A stretch of DNA of 64,000 nucleotides from Ryuthela nishihirai (Eukaryota > Arthropoda > Arachnida > Araneae > Heptathelidae). This document shows positions 31,794 through 42,118 of the stretch, piece after piece. The DNA lies in contig JAWZYU010000010.1 in assembly GCA_038380435.1 (NCBI GenBank), positions 45,170,135 to 45,234,134 of the forward strand, written 5' to 3'. A program made the translations under genes and the position numbers. Below the pieces are notes generated by a model that saw nothing but the letters and a program-made list of their open reading frames with translations, made no database searches and had not been told where the DNA came from. Position 1 is the first letter of the stretch. Every line of letters starts with the position of its first letter.

Positions 31794-32245
31794 TGAGAAA
31801 TTAAACTAAAAACTGGTTTGCATCTTAAAAAAGATGGGAAATGGGGGGAATTTTGCGGGAGGGAGGGACCTTTTGAGGAATATTCTCTCGAAATAAAGCA
31901 ATGTATTGTATCCCTTCGTCTAAGAGGTCTTCTTTAAAAAATATTTTTCAAAATTTATAATATGTGTGTTCACAATTTTTTTTCGCCTGTGTACGGTTAT
32001 TAAAATTTTCCACGGGGTACACTCCTTTTCTTTCTGACTCCTGCTTTGATTAGCCGAATTTGGCAATTTTAGACTTTTAACGAAAATTGCATTTTACATC
32101 ACAACTAGTGTTTGAAAATATTGGAATAGTAAAACTTCGAAATTCAAACTTGCTATTTGTCTTTGAAAACTTCGCTAAGCATCCAACGAACACATCTCCG
32201 TTGTTCCTTCGACATTTATTTCATCCGGATCAGGTTCGTTTGCTC
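31794..32245. other. Unassigned DNA
   Basis: Nothing recognised; a + frame at 32087-32323 overlaps the minus-strand frame below. Confidence 0.35.
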
Positions 32246-32452
32246 TTAACGCTTCAAACGGCGATATTTTCGTCTTCTATCAGTCCCTGCATCTCCATCT
32301 TCTTCAACCATCACCGATGCTAAAAGTATTTGCTCCACATAATCGGAAGAGATATTGCACAAGCTTCCATTACAAGAGGTATCTTTCGCAAATAAAAATT
32401 GCTTTACAGAACGAGCGTTAATGCATGCCATTACTTTCGTCGAGTATTTCAT
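32246..32452 (-). CDS. Unrecognised short ORF, possible exon or transposase N-terminus
   Basis: A 68-residue frame begins MKYSTKVMACINARSVKQFL, continues through a Cys/Ser-containing middle and ends with an acidic-then-basic stretch, VEEDGDAGTDRRRKYRRLKR, just before the stop. Base composition is more balanced than in flanking DNA. An acidic/basic end of this kind occurs in N-terminal regions of some Harbinger-like transposases, but I cannot show homology. It may be noise. Confidence 0.2.
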   Translation of the reverse strand: MKYSTKVMACINARSVKQFLFAKDTSCNGSLCNISSDYVEQILLASVMVEEDGDAGTDRRRKYRRLKR

Positions 32453-32904
32453 CTCGAATGCAGAAGAGATTCATTTTTATAAGAACCGTCAAACTTGAGA
32501 ACATGAAATATTCATTTCTCTGATCTCTAAGAGCTTGTTTCCTATTTTAGCATCGGAGTTGAGAATGTTATTTACATTAAGTGGACTTGCTAGTAAGCTC
32601 TATATCTCCTTTTACGTAAGAATGCAAACTTAATGGAGAACAGTAACATAAACCGACAACGTAAATGTGTCACTTTTTAGAGAATGATATTCTGATATTT
32701 CACTGGGAATATTAATCACATAAAACACTATACTAAAATAAGGATAAGTTTCTTTTATGCACAATATTTTGAAAGGGTTGATAGAAACAGCTTATTAATA
32801 AAATTATGACTAATTTTAAAATTGAAATATAAATTTTTGTCTTTATTAATCGTATTACTTTATGAATTTTAATTATTTTTAACAGTTATTTTATGATTAC
32901 TGAA
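32453..32904. other. AT-rich DNA, nothing recognised
   Basis: No coding or repeat feature seen. Confidence 0.4.
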
Positions 32905-33074
32905 TGGTATTCGTAGTATTCGTGTTCGCTCAAAAATATTTACAGTATTCAAGTTCGCTTACTAGAATTCAGAGTAATCAAGTTCATTGAATAATGCTGA
33001 TTAGCATCAATAGCATTAAGATTCTTTTAAAAGTATTAGTAATATTCAGGTTCTTTGGCTACTATTCATAATAA

Positions 33075-33447
33075 TCAGAGCTCAATCGGTATCATGCCAG
33101 GCTTGTAATCTGCGGTTCCCAAGTTCGAGTCCCGTTTGAGTCAGCTTTGAGATTCATCTCCGCAAAGCCCTCACCCTTCTTTCGTTCAGTAGAGGACACC
33201 GATGAGCTTGAAAAGGCCGCCATTCGTCGAATGAAACGTTAAGCCCTGGCCCCGTCTGAGTAGAGCCATACCCTGTGCACGTTAAAGAACACGCTGGATG
33301 GCCTTGACGGATGCACCATCTATTTCCTAACAGCTGTCCACTGGGTCATTTCCCCGACTTTCTGTGAGCCCTTGGTGTCCTTGTGACCTGGTCATTTAGC
33401 CCATTTTGTCAAAAAAGTGTCGCTCAGAGGTAAAACAACCAAATCGA
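33075..33447 (+). mobile_element. SINE family A inside a minisatellite
   Basis: Head GAGCTCAATCGGTATCATGC with B box AGTTCGAGTCC; 3' end GAGGTAAAACAACCAAAT. Moderately diverged, full length. Confidence 0.85.
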
Positions 33448-33618
33448 AGATTAGCATTCATAATATTTAGTTTTGCCGACTAATGTTCATAGTATTGAGA
33501 TTCATTGACTAGCATGCACAATATTAGATTCGTTGAAAAGAATGCCCTGGCTGATAATAACTACTGACCAATATAATTTATTGTATTAATACTGATTTGT
33601 ATTCATAGTATTCAGATT

Positions 33619-33657
33619 CTGCGGCTAGTATAATGATATCATTAATACTAGCCGCAG
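33619..33657. repeat. Near-perfect palindrome
   Basis: CTGCGGCTAGTATA and its reverse complement with one extra base surround ATGATATCAT, which is itself palindromic, so the whole segment can pair with almost no loop. Confidence 0.85.
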
Positions 33658-33839
33658 GTTCCCTGAATCAGAACATTTTAAATAATAGAAACAAAAACGA
33701 CTTTTAGTCGATATCATTCATTATACAAATACTCTCAGAACAATTTGTCTTAATAAAATGCAAGGCCTTTATAGGGAAAAATATGAATTTCTAAATAGAT
33801 TTTAATAGCAGCAGTCTTAGCGTCGAAACTGAAGGTGAC

Positions 33840-34084
33840 TAGTACCGTCTGGCAACCACGCCGCATTCCGTCATATGGAATGTTAAACAATGGTTCCGTG
33901 TAGAGGAGAACAATACCCTGTGAACCCACTAGATGGCCTCGAAGGAAGGCTACCATCTATATCCTAACAGCTGTCCCATGGATCCCCTTTCCCAATGTTC
34001 TCTGAGCCTTTGGGGTCCATGATTTCCTGCCACTTAGCCCATTGTGGACAAAAAATTGCCGTTCAGAGGTAAAACAACTCAACA
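33840..34084 (+). mobile_element. SINE family A, decayed, headless
   Basis: Recognisable from CCGCATTCCGTCATATGGAA to the 3' end AGAGGTAAAACAACTCAAC. Confidence 0.75.
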
Positions 34085-34164
34085 AATACTAGTCCAAAGT
34101 TCAGATTTTCTCCGTCTATCGAAATCTCGACCTCGATGAGAAGGAAAACGCTGACAATTGAGAA

Positions 34165-34407
34165 GGAAAGACCGCTACTCTTTGAATGAGAACATTAAGT
34201 CGCGTTTAAGTGTGCAGTTCAATCATGCCCTGTACGCGTCAAAGAAGGCACACTTGGACGGCTTTGACAGGAGGCGCCCATCTGTCTCCTTACAGCTGTC
34301 CAATAGATCCCCTTCTCCAACCTTTTTTAAGGTTTTAGAGACTTGTGACCTGTCCATTATCACTGTATGGATAAGAATGCCGTTCAGAAGTAAAATAATC
34401 CAACCCA
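34165..34407 (+). mobile_element. SINE family A, strongly decayed
   Basis: Body segments survive (GGCTTTGACAGGAGGC, CTTACAGCTGTCCAATAG) and the 3' end reads AAATAATCCAACCC. It is immediately preceded by another decayed copy. Confidence 0.7.
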
Positions 34408-34533
34408 GCTTTGTGCGCTCTGAAAATCATGATGGATGACCTAGAAGAGAGATTCTCATGTACTACCAACCGCTATCAGTTGGGTTACCTTTCCCACCAT
34501 TCTTTTGCTTTCTTTGTCATTGATCATCTAGAC

Positions 34534-34902
34534 CAGTGGTTCTCAACCTTTTATGCTTCACGTACCCCCTGGAAATGTGTATGTAATTGGCATACCCCTT
34601 GTATAGATAGATAAAACTATAGTTATAGTATAACAATGGGAATAAAACATATATATCAGTGGTTCTCAACCTTTTATGCTTCACGTACCCCCTGGAAATG
34701 TGTATGTAATTGGCGTACCCCTTGTATAGATAGATAAAACTATAGTTATAGTATAACAATGGGAATAAAACATATATATCAGTGGTTCTCAACCTTTTAT
34801 GCTTCACGTACCCCCTGGAAATGTGTATGTAATTGGCGTACCCCTTGTATAGATAGATAAAACTATAGTTATAGTATAACAACGGGAATAAAATTAAACA
34901 CA
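34534..34902. repeat. Tandem triplication of a transposon terminus, 123-bp unit
   Basis: Three almost identical units each begin with CAGTGGTTCTCAACC and include a subterminal ATAGTTATAGTATAACAA. Differences are single bases such as GGCATACCCC/GGCGTACCCC. Confidence 0.95.
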
Positions 34903-35114
34903 CATGCATGTGTACGCATTAAATTTTGTATTCATAAATTGCATATATCGATAAACACAAAAAAATGACATAAACAATTTAACAAATCTTATAAAATTAT
35001 AAACATTTTATTGGGTAATCAGTGAAATGGACTTGTTACTAGATCTAGCGACTTTTTGAGCTCTCACTGCGTACCCAAAATATTTTACCGCGTACCCGAC
35101 GTTGAGAACCCCTA
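34534..35114. mobile_element. hAT MITE H1 with triplicated left end
   Basis: The termini are CAGTGGTTCTCAACC and, at the right, GTTGAGAACCCCTA, a standard hAT-type pair. The 8-bp target duplication ATCTAGAC is exact (34526-34533, 35115-35122). The left 123 bp, including the terminal repeat, occurs three times in tandem (starts 34534, 34657, 34780). No transposase is encoded; a minus-strand frame through the triplication is an artefact. A short copy of the same family is at 57529-57716. Confidence 0.95.
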
Positions 35115-35239
35115 ATCTAGACCACAGTTAGTTCCATTTAAGCACTGATATATAAAGATGATAAAATGCATTTTTCACTTATAGAAATGTATTTTATGGT
35201 TTGGGGGGGAAGGCGAAGGGAAATTCTCTGCTAACCCTC

Positions 35240-35513
35240 TCTCTGTCTCAGCGAGAAACGGTGTAGATGTGGAAAAGCTGCCGTCCATTGGATTGGTCAT
35301 TAAGCTGTGTCTCTGTATACATATTTTGTATACCCTCAAAAAACATGCCTGATGACATTGACAGGAGATTGCCATCTGTCTTTTAACACCTGTTCAGAGG
35401 ATTCCCTTTACTCAGCTATGAGCTTTGAGGTCCTTGTGACCTCAAGTAGTTTCCTATATATTTAGCCTTTCATGTGCTTCAAACTGCCATTCAGAAGTGA
35501 ACCAACTGAACCT
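35240..35513 (+). mobile_element. SINE family A, strongly decayed
   Basis: Body remnants GCTGCCGTCCATTGGATTGG and GACATTGACAGGAGATTGCC precede a decayed 3' end (GAAGTGAACCAACTGAACC). Confidence 0.65.
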
Positions 35514-35661
35514 AAATGTTTCGTACATACGAGTTTAAAACATTCAAGTAACGCTGCCTTCGAAGAGTTCTTGGGACCTTTTTGATCCAGTATCTTTCAC
35601 ATAAGTGTCAAATCTTGCTCTTTCTACAAACGACAAACCTCCTTGAATTATTAAGTGGAAG
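35514..35661. other. Unassigned DNA
   Basis: No recognisable feature. Confidence 0.35.
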
Positions 35662-36032
35662 ATCTGGGAGGTATATTAGCATTGTTTGTCTGTTTAAAGC
35701 AGAGATGGGTAATACAACTCAGCGAAGAGCCACTAAAAAAGAAACTATCTTTAAAGAGCAAGAGGAAACGTTTTCTACTTAAAAAGGAAAAAACACATTT
35801 CTAATGAGTAATGATTTGAAAAAATAAATATCTTGATTACAAACAAATCTGGGAGGTACATTAGCATTGTTTGTCTGTTTAAAGCAGAGATTGGTAATAC
35901 AACCCAGCGAAGAGCCACTAAAAAAGAAACTATCTTTAAAGAGCAAGAGGAAACGTTTTCTACTTAAAAAGGAAAAAACACATTTCTAATTAGTAATGAT
36001 TTGAAAAAATAAATATCTTGATTACAAACAAA
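35662..36032 (+). repeat. 185-bp tandem duplication within dispersed repeat R2
   Basis: ATCTGGGAGGTA..TTAGCATTGTTTG begins at 35662 and again at 35847, and the two units differ at only a few positions, so the duplication is young. Each unit contains GCGAAGAGCCACTAAAAAAG. Together with 36033-36165 it is the second copy of R2 (see 9300-9654). Confidence 0.85.
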
Positions 36033-36188
36033 AATAGATAGTTTTTAATGAGTACTACGAATGGGCAAAATCGTTTAATTATGCACCTAAAAATGCTTGG
36101 TCAAAAAAAATTGAATAAATGATTCGAATTCAGTACATTGATTAGTTTTTAATGATATATAAAAAAAAACCAAAGTTTAAATAATATA

Positions 36189-37364
36189 CACACTCCGGAT
36201 ACTGAATTAGAAATCTTTATGCAGATGTACGTAAACGTCACTTGCGCAGCGTATATGCCAAAATACGTGGTCACGTGCATCACCACGAGATCTAGGCAAC
36301 TATTTGAGACTGCTGCTCGTCAGTAATCGTCAGTAGTGTTGATCAAAATGGGAAAAACAAAGGATTATTGTGGGTGGCCGTCTGGCTGGAACGACGATTT
36401 TAAAAATAGCAGAGCTGATTGGTTTCTTAAAAGGTGAGATGTCTCGGGTTTTTAATCAGGGGAAAAATAATCCACATTGCTTGCCTAAGAGGCGTAAATG
36501 TGGCCGACGATAATCTGTCAAGAAAAAATCGCCGACGTCTGAAAAGGCTTGTTTGGAGAAACAGGACTTCCTGTTTGTAGCAATTGACCGAAGCATTCAA
36601 TGAAGGCTGTTATCGACTCATATCTCAGCGAACTATACGCAGAAAATTGAAGAGGATCGGTATTAGCAGTCGCATACCTATACGGAAATCACTGATTTCT
36701 GCGAAGAACCAGAAAGTTCGTCTACAATGTCAGGAACACCGTGACTGGACACTGGAAGACTGAAAAAGTCATGTGGTCCGCCGACTGGCGGTACACCCTG
36801 TTCCGACTGTAGGCAGAGAGTTTGGCGGAAGCCTCATGAAGCAATGGACCCATCTTGCCTCAAGGTTCGGTAGGCGGTGTCATGGTTTGAGGCATGTTCT
36901 GTTGGTACTGAATGATATTGCTGGAAGGTCGGGTGTCCTCCAAGGATTATTCTGAACATTGATGCCGAGCAAGTCCATCCTGCAATGTTGACATTTTATC
37001 CAGCAGGTGACCGCTGTTTCATGGACGACAATGCTACTGTGCATCGCGCAAGATGTGTTCAGCAGTGGTTCAGCGAGCATGACAGCGACTTCTACCATCT
37101 TCCCTGGCCACCACAAAGCCCGGATCTGAAACCCATTAAGAATGTATGGGACATGTTAGAAAAACATATCCGGGAGCAAAATCCTCTTCCGTCAAATCTG
37201 AGTCAGTTAAAGGACAGTCAGGTGAACGCCTGGTATGCAGCAGATGTAAAGGCACTCCAACACATTGTGGAATCTATGCCAAACCGCATACGTGCTGTAA
37301 TTCGGGCTAAAGGAGCTCCAACTCGGTACTGAATAAAGGTTTCTAATTCAGTGGCCGGTGTGTG
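36189..37364 (+). mobile_element. Tc1-like transposon T1
   Basis: Inverted ends of about 35 bp: CACACTCCGGATACTGAATT on the left against CACACACCGGCCACTGAATT on the right (minus strand), continuing AGAAA.CTTTAT. TA precedes the left end (36187-36188). On the right the end runs into a TG-repeat and the TA is not evident. Confidence 0.85.
36346..37332 (+). pseudogene. Broken Tc1-like transposase
   Basis: The start ATGGGAAAAACAAAGG fits the usual MGKTK start of this family, but the frame shifts within about 30 codons. A second frame then gives GRLAGTTILKIAELIGF, a helix-turn-helix DNA-binding segment. The first catalytic Asp lies in MWSADWRYTLF. The longest clean part (36985-37332) has the second Asp in CFMDDNATVHRA and the DDE C-terminal block SPDLKPIKNVW. 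The expected Glu in the usual PIEN is Lys here, so even a repaired frame would lack the third catalytic residue. Several frameshifts and stops separate these parts. Confidence 0.85.
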
Positions 37365-37494
37365 TGTGGAATAAACAGACTCGAAAGTTTCTTTGAAATG
37401 AGAAGCGGGTTAACCCGGTCTGGTTTACAGAAACAGAGGTTTGTAAAAAAAATATGGAATCATATTTTTCTGTTGCGATATCTCTCTAGGATGG

Positions 37495-37873
37495 GTTCGG
37501 ATGTTTTCCCTCGAGCAGCACCTTTTTGGGCACAGTAGGCTAAATGGCCATGTCACAAAGACCCCAAGAGCTATAACAGGTTGTGGAAGGATCCCCTGGA
37601 CGGCTGCTAGGAGACAGATGGAAGTCTCTTGTCAAGGCCACCCATCGTGTTCTTTAGCGTACATAAGGCATGGCTCTCCTGCACAGAAATCATGACTTAG
37701 CATCTCATTCTGATTGATAAGGACCTTTCCAAGCCCATCGGAGCCCCCTTTCTCACTGAGGAGCAGGGTAGGAGCTAACAGAGATAAATCTCAATGATAA
37801 CATAGCTGGAACGCGAACCGGGAACTGATAATTATGAACCAGGCGCACTATCGAGTTATCTGTTAAACGCCCC
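37495..37873 (-). mobile_element. SINE family A, decayed full-length copy
   Basis: 3' end at left (GGATGTTTTCCCTCGAGCAG), head at right (minus strand GATAGTGCGCCTGGTTCATA). Diverged but nearly complete. Confidence 0.8.
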
Positions 37874-38362
37874 TGATATAAAAGAACATTTACTTTTAAA
37901 TTAGTTAGTTCGGAAAACCTTTCTTGAATCAAACAAATTATAGACTTCGAATTAAAGCATGAGCGTTCAACTAGCACTATTGCCATTGTTACAAATGTAT
38001 TATAATCGTAAATGTACGTTACGTAAATACATAGCGCTATAAGCTAAATGTTGCGTGCAGACATCAGCTTATAGCTATGTATTCACGTCTTTCAGACGAG
38101 TTTGGATGAAGTTCGAATGAAGAAATTTGTATATGTTCCCTCAGAGCGTGCTTCCACATTGCGGTGACGGAATAGGTGATTTGTCCGTAATTTCTGTATC
38201 AGAAAGAGCCTGATTACCTTGCAGCATCAGCAGTTGTGAAGGGCCTGTAGGGAGCATCATTGATAAGGCATCATCAAAGTGCCCCAGGGAACAGTTTGCT
38301 GCGCTTGGCGAAACGTGCCGATCGATTTGTACATGACTATGGAAAGGATGTAAGAGTGAGCA
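37874..38362. other. Unassigned DNA
   Basis: A modest inverted repeat (AATACATAGCGCTATAAGCT against AGCTTATAGCTATGTATT) lies at about 38025-38085. Nothing else recognised. Confidence 0.4.
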
Positions 38363-38516
38363 GCAGAGCTGTTTATTTCATACAGAAGCCACATTTTATT
38401 ATTATTTCGTGCCGAAGTCCTTGCTTGGCTATTAGAAGTTGTTCTAATAGCCAAGCAAGGACTTCGGCACGAAATAATAATAAAATGTGGCTTCTGTATG
38501 AAATAAACAGCTCTGC
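38363..38516. repeat. Perfect palindrome, 75-bp arms, 4-base loop
   Basis: 38363-38437 and 38442-38516 are exact reverse complements, with GTTG between. The left arm starts GCAGAGCTGTTTATTTCATA. No terminal repeats or target duplication flank it, and no unpaired copy of the arm is present in the window. Frames reading through it on both strands are by-products. Confidence 0.95.
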
Positions 38517-38669
38517 ACACTTCTGTGTTAAAAATCGTGCTAAATCACGATTAAGCTACAAAGCATAGACTTATTGCTCAATACATAAAACAAGCAAAGA
38601 CATTTGTTGTTTTTTTGGTTGTGTTACCTGCAATGTTCATAAGTATGAGGCCGAAACAACTGAATAGAT

Positions 38670-39084
38670 GGGGCGGGGGTGGCTCAGTCGGTAGAGCGCC
38701 AGGCTCGTAATCTGTAGTTCCCAGGTTCGTTCTCTGATTCGTTCTCTGTTCCCAGGTTCGTCCCAGCTGGGTCAGCGTTGAGATTTATCTCCACAAAATT
38801 CCCCGCCCTGCCCACGGTCAGTAGGGGACACCGATGGGCTTGGAAAGGCCGCCGTCCGTCGGATGGGACGTTAAGCCGTGGCCCCGTGTGCGGGAGAGCC
38901 ATACCCTGTGCACGTTAAAGAACACGCTGGATGGCCTTGACGGGAGGCTACCATCTGTCTTCCAACAGCTGTTCCAGTGGGTCCCCTCCCCCAACCTTCT
39001 CTGAGCCTTCGGGGTCCATGTGACCTGGCCATTTATCCCATGGTGTGCAAAAAAGTGCTGCTCAGAGGTAAAACAACCCAACCC
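38670..39084 (+). mobile_element. SINE family A, full length, duplicated B-box region
   Basis: A near-consensus copy with a perfect 12-bp target duplication AACTGAATAGAT (38658-38669, 39085-39096). In the head, GTTCCCAGGTTCG occurs twice with a duplicated CGTTCTCT spacer between, so the B-box region is enlarged. Confidence 0.95.
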
Positions 39085-39096
39085 AACTGAATAGAT

Positions 39097-39627
39097 ATTG
39101 TTCAACCTATTTATAGAAGAGAACGACAATGTTTTGTTAGCGCATACCATATTAGAACTGTAGAATTTGTAAGTGGGCCGCTTTGGAGTGATTAGAAGGT
39201 GATACACTATGTATAAAAATAAACGCTTAATTTTATTATAGTCGATTTATTATTAAAACAAATCTTATATGTATAGGCATATCTTTATGAATTTTCTATA
39301 CCTCGAATAACATTAATGTTTGAATATATTAAAAAATAGAAAAAATTCTTCATACTCACAAATAAAAAGGAAATTGCATCTAACGATATTAATTAGAGGT
39401 GTGACAGTTTTTATTATTTTTTGTCAATTTAACAAAATCAACTTATAAGACCGTACTGCTTGCCCTTGGTGTTGAATGTAAATGTTCGTATGTCATTTGA
39501 GATCGAAATTTGCTTTTTATAAAATTCCTTCTAAATTTTTTTTTACAAATATAAATGCTGGCGAACACAATTATTATTTCGGTAAAGAATCGTTTAAGAG
39601 GAAATGTATGCACTCTCCCGAAATATT
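39097..39627. other. AT-rich DNA, nothing recognised
   Basis: No coding or repeat signal seen. Confidence 0.4.
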
Positions 39628-39953
39628 GGGCGGAGGTGGCTCACTCAGTAGGGAGCCAGGCTCGTAATCTGTAGTTCCCATGTTCGAGTCCCACCTTGGC
39701 CAGAGAGTTGAGATCTATCTCCTCAAAACTCCGCACCCTGCCTCGGCCAATAGGGGGACATTGATGGGCTTGAAAAGCCCGCCATCCGTCAGATGGGATG
39801 TTAAGCTGTGTCACCGTGTACGGGAGAGCCATACCTGTACACTTTAAAGAACACTCTGGATGGTAGGCTATCATCTGTCTTATGACAGCTGTCGAGCGGG
39901 TCCCCAACCTTCTCTGAGCCATCGGGGTCCTTGTAACCTGGCATTTAGCCTAA
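39628..39953 (+). mobile_element. SINE family A, first part, interrupted by a LINE
   Basis: Head GGAGGTGGCTCACTCAGTAG, B box TGTTCGAGTCC, body to GGCATTTAGCC. The remaining 3' end is found after the LINE at 42077-42118. Confidence 0.9.
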
Positions 39954-39989
39954 TATGATAGGTTACTTAGTCATTATGACAGTCATGGT

Positions 39990-40310
39990 TTGCTTAATAC
40001 TGAAGTTGAGGATGAATGGGGCCATTTTAATCAGGCGTTTTTGGAAACTAACAGTACTCTTTTAGGAAAAAAGGAGCAGAACAGACAGAATTATCTGAGT
40101 GATAAGGCACTTGAGCTTATTTCGGAAAGAACGAACTTCAGGAATGTCCTTAATCAATACCCTACTAGTCCTAATAGAAAGCATTACAAAGAACGTAATA
40201 AACGTGTAAAAGATCAGTTAGCTGCTGATAAGAATCTTTGGCTTGATGGTTTGGCTGACAAAGCTGAGGAAGCAGTTAGGCAGCACAACAGCAGAGAGTG
40301 TACCAGATAG
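39990..40310 (+). pseudogene. LINE linker between endonuclease and RT, frameshifted
   Basis: Reads LNTEVEDEWGHFNQAFLETN and continues through EERNKRVKDQL-type sequence to NSRECTR. Copy 4 has the same protein with NSRELYQ at this point, showing that a one-base deletion (AGAGAGTGTACC for AGAGAGCTGTACC) separates this part from the RT below. Confidence 0.85.
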
Positions 40311-42019
40311 TTAATGTTTTATGTGGTAGAAAACGGACAGGCATAAAAGGATTGAAGGATAAACAAGGTAAGGTTATACATGGTGAGGATTCTGTCATGG
40401 TTCGGTGGGCTGAGCATTTCAGTGATGTTCTAAACAATGTGGTTAGTTCTACTCCCATTGTTTGTAATGATGATAGATGCATTGGCAGCTTTAATGTTGG
40501 CCCTATAACACAATCTGAAGTTATTTTTGCTATCTCTAAACTTAAACTTCATAAATCCACAGGGGTAGATGAAATTACTACAGAAATGCTCACAGCTGGG
40601 AATGTTTCGGTTACCACTTGGATGACTGAAATTTTGAATAACTTTTATGATAAAGGCATGGTTCCTAAGGATTTTACCAGAGCTATTATTATCCCTATTT
40701 TCAAAAAAGGTGATCGCAGTTCTTGTGATAACTATAGGGGTATCAGCCTACTCTCTGTTCCAGGTAAAGTTCTTTCCATGATTGTGCTTAATAGAATTAA
40801 GAATCTGGTTGACAGGCAATTGCGTGATGAGCAATGTGGATTCAGAAGTGGTAGGGAATGTGTAGATCAGACATTTTCACTTAGGCAGATTCTTGAGAAA
40901 TGTTTAGAATTTCAGAAACCTTTCGTTGCTAGCTTTGTTGATTTCAAAAAGGCTTTCGGCTCTGTTGATCGTCATAATTTGTGGTTGATTGTGAAATCAT
41001 ATGGTATACCAGACAAGTTAGTTAACATAATGAAAGCTCTCTATAATAACACTGAGTCATGTTTGAGAGTTGGCACGTCTTGTAGCAATTGGTTTAGCAT
41101 TACGTCTGGTGTTCGACAAGGGTGCATTTTGTCTCCTTTTCTGTTTAGTTTGGTTGTTGATTATCTTATGCGAAATTCACTTCAAGGGAAAGATTTTGGC
41201 CTTAAATGGGCTGGAGATACGAAAATTTCTGATTTAGATTATGTTGATGATTTAGCCCTTTTGGCAAATGATGTTGATGAGATGAACTCTTTCATTCGAG
41301 CTGTTGATGAGATTGGTAGTAGAGTAGGTTTGGTTATAAACAGAGAGAAAACTAAAGTGATGAAAATTGGTCAGGCAGGCTGTGATTCAGTTAATCTGAA
41401 TGGTTGCAATCTTGAGCAGGTGTCACAGTTTAATTATCTTGGGAGCTATGTAACAGATAATGGTGATGTGCGGCTTGAAATTAACAGACGAATAGGGATT
41501 GCTGCCGGGACTTTTAAGAATCTATGGAGAGTGTGGAGAAATAGGCGTATACACCTAAAGACTAAAATTAGACTGTGTAATAGTTTGGTTCTTTCTGGGG
41601 TTAGTTATGGTAGTGAAACTTGGACGCTGTGTAAACAAGATAACAGGAAACTAGATGCTTTTGATTCTAGATGCTTACGCAGTATCTTGGGTATTAGGTG
41701 GTTTAACTTTGTAACTAATGATGAGGTTAGGCAAAGGAATCTGCAACCTCCTTTAAGCAGCATATTGTGCAGAGAGAGACTCCGCTGGTTTTGCCATGTT
41801 GCCCGTATGGATAATTATAGATTGGCGAATAGGGTTATGAACAGTGTGCCTAGAGGCCTCAGAAGGAGGGGGAGACCTAGGATGCGGTGGGCAGACAATG
41901 TCAAACAGGACCTTGTTAGAATTGGTATGCAGTGGCCGGATGCAGCAGATGTAGCTCAGGACAGATATGCTTGGTTATCTGTCCTGAGCTCCTGTGGAGA
42001 ATTAAACTTCGCTGGTTAA
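40298..42019 (+). pseudogene. LINE reverse transcriptase, copy 1
   Basis: About 570 residues. The finger region has AIIIPIFKKGDRSSCDNYRG. Motif A is VDFKKAFGSVD, where copies 2-4 have FDSVD. Motif B is SGVRQGCILSPFLF, and motif C is YVDD at 41239-41250 where the other copies have YADD. The C-terminal segment RERLRWFCHVARM and RGRPRMRWADNVKQDL is typical of this LINE group. The last 20 residues differ from the other copies because of the hairpin insertion at 41954-41989. In the family the enzyme primes reverse transcription at nicked target DNA. The frame is long but lacks the endonuclease, so it could not act alone. Confidence 0.9.
41954..41989. repeat. Hairpin insertion in LINE copy 1
   Basis: GCTCAGGACAGATA (41954-41967) is followed after eight bases by its exact reverse complement (41976-41989). 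Copy 4 at the same place reads GCTTGGAGAACTAAATT without the inverted piece, so about 21 bases were inserted in copy 1. Confidence 0.95.
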
Positions 42020-42076
42020 ACTGGTTGGACCTCCGTAGCCCATGGCTGTTTGAGGATGATGATGATGGTGATGATG

Positions 42077-42118
42077 TGCAAAAGAAGTGCCACTGAGTGG
42101 AAAAACAATTCAACCCAA
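42077..42118 (+). mobile_element. SINE family A, 3' end after LINE insertion
   Basis: TGCAAAAGAAGTGCCACTGA continues exactly where 39953 stopped in the SINE consensus and ends ACAATTCAACCC. Confidence 0.9.

Larger units (their letters stand above)
32905..33660. repeat. Minisatellite of about 28-30-bp unit, split by a SINE
   Basis: Degenerate units like GACTAGCATTCATAATATTC followed by AGATTCGTT recur from 32905 to about 33072 and again from about 33450 to 33660. The SINE at 33075-33447 lies between the two parts and probably inserted into the array. Confidence 0.65.
39954..42076 (+). mobile_element. RTE-like LINE, copy 1, 5'-truncated
   Basis: Starts within the region between endonuclease and reverse transcriptase and ends in a GATGATGATGGTGATGATG tail. 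It splits a family A SINE. Trinucleotide tails and the APE-RT layout (seen in copy 4) point to the RTE group; the clade assignment is inference. Compared with copies 2 and 4 this one has a one-base deletion before the RT frame and an inverted insertion near its 3' end. Confidence 0.9.

Noticed and set aside
34517..34909. A 130-residue frame with three identical repeats on the minus strand
   Set aside because: It is the triplicated 123-bp end of the hAT MITE read in frame; 123 is divisible by three.
36773..36955. A short + frame in the Tc1 transposon read as a separate protein
   Set aside because: It is a shifted frame of the transposase; the true frame there shows MWSADWRYTLF.
38257..38568. 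Overlapping frames on both strands with the same residues
   Set aside because: They arise from the perfect palindrome, which reads the same on both strands.
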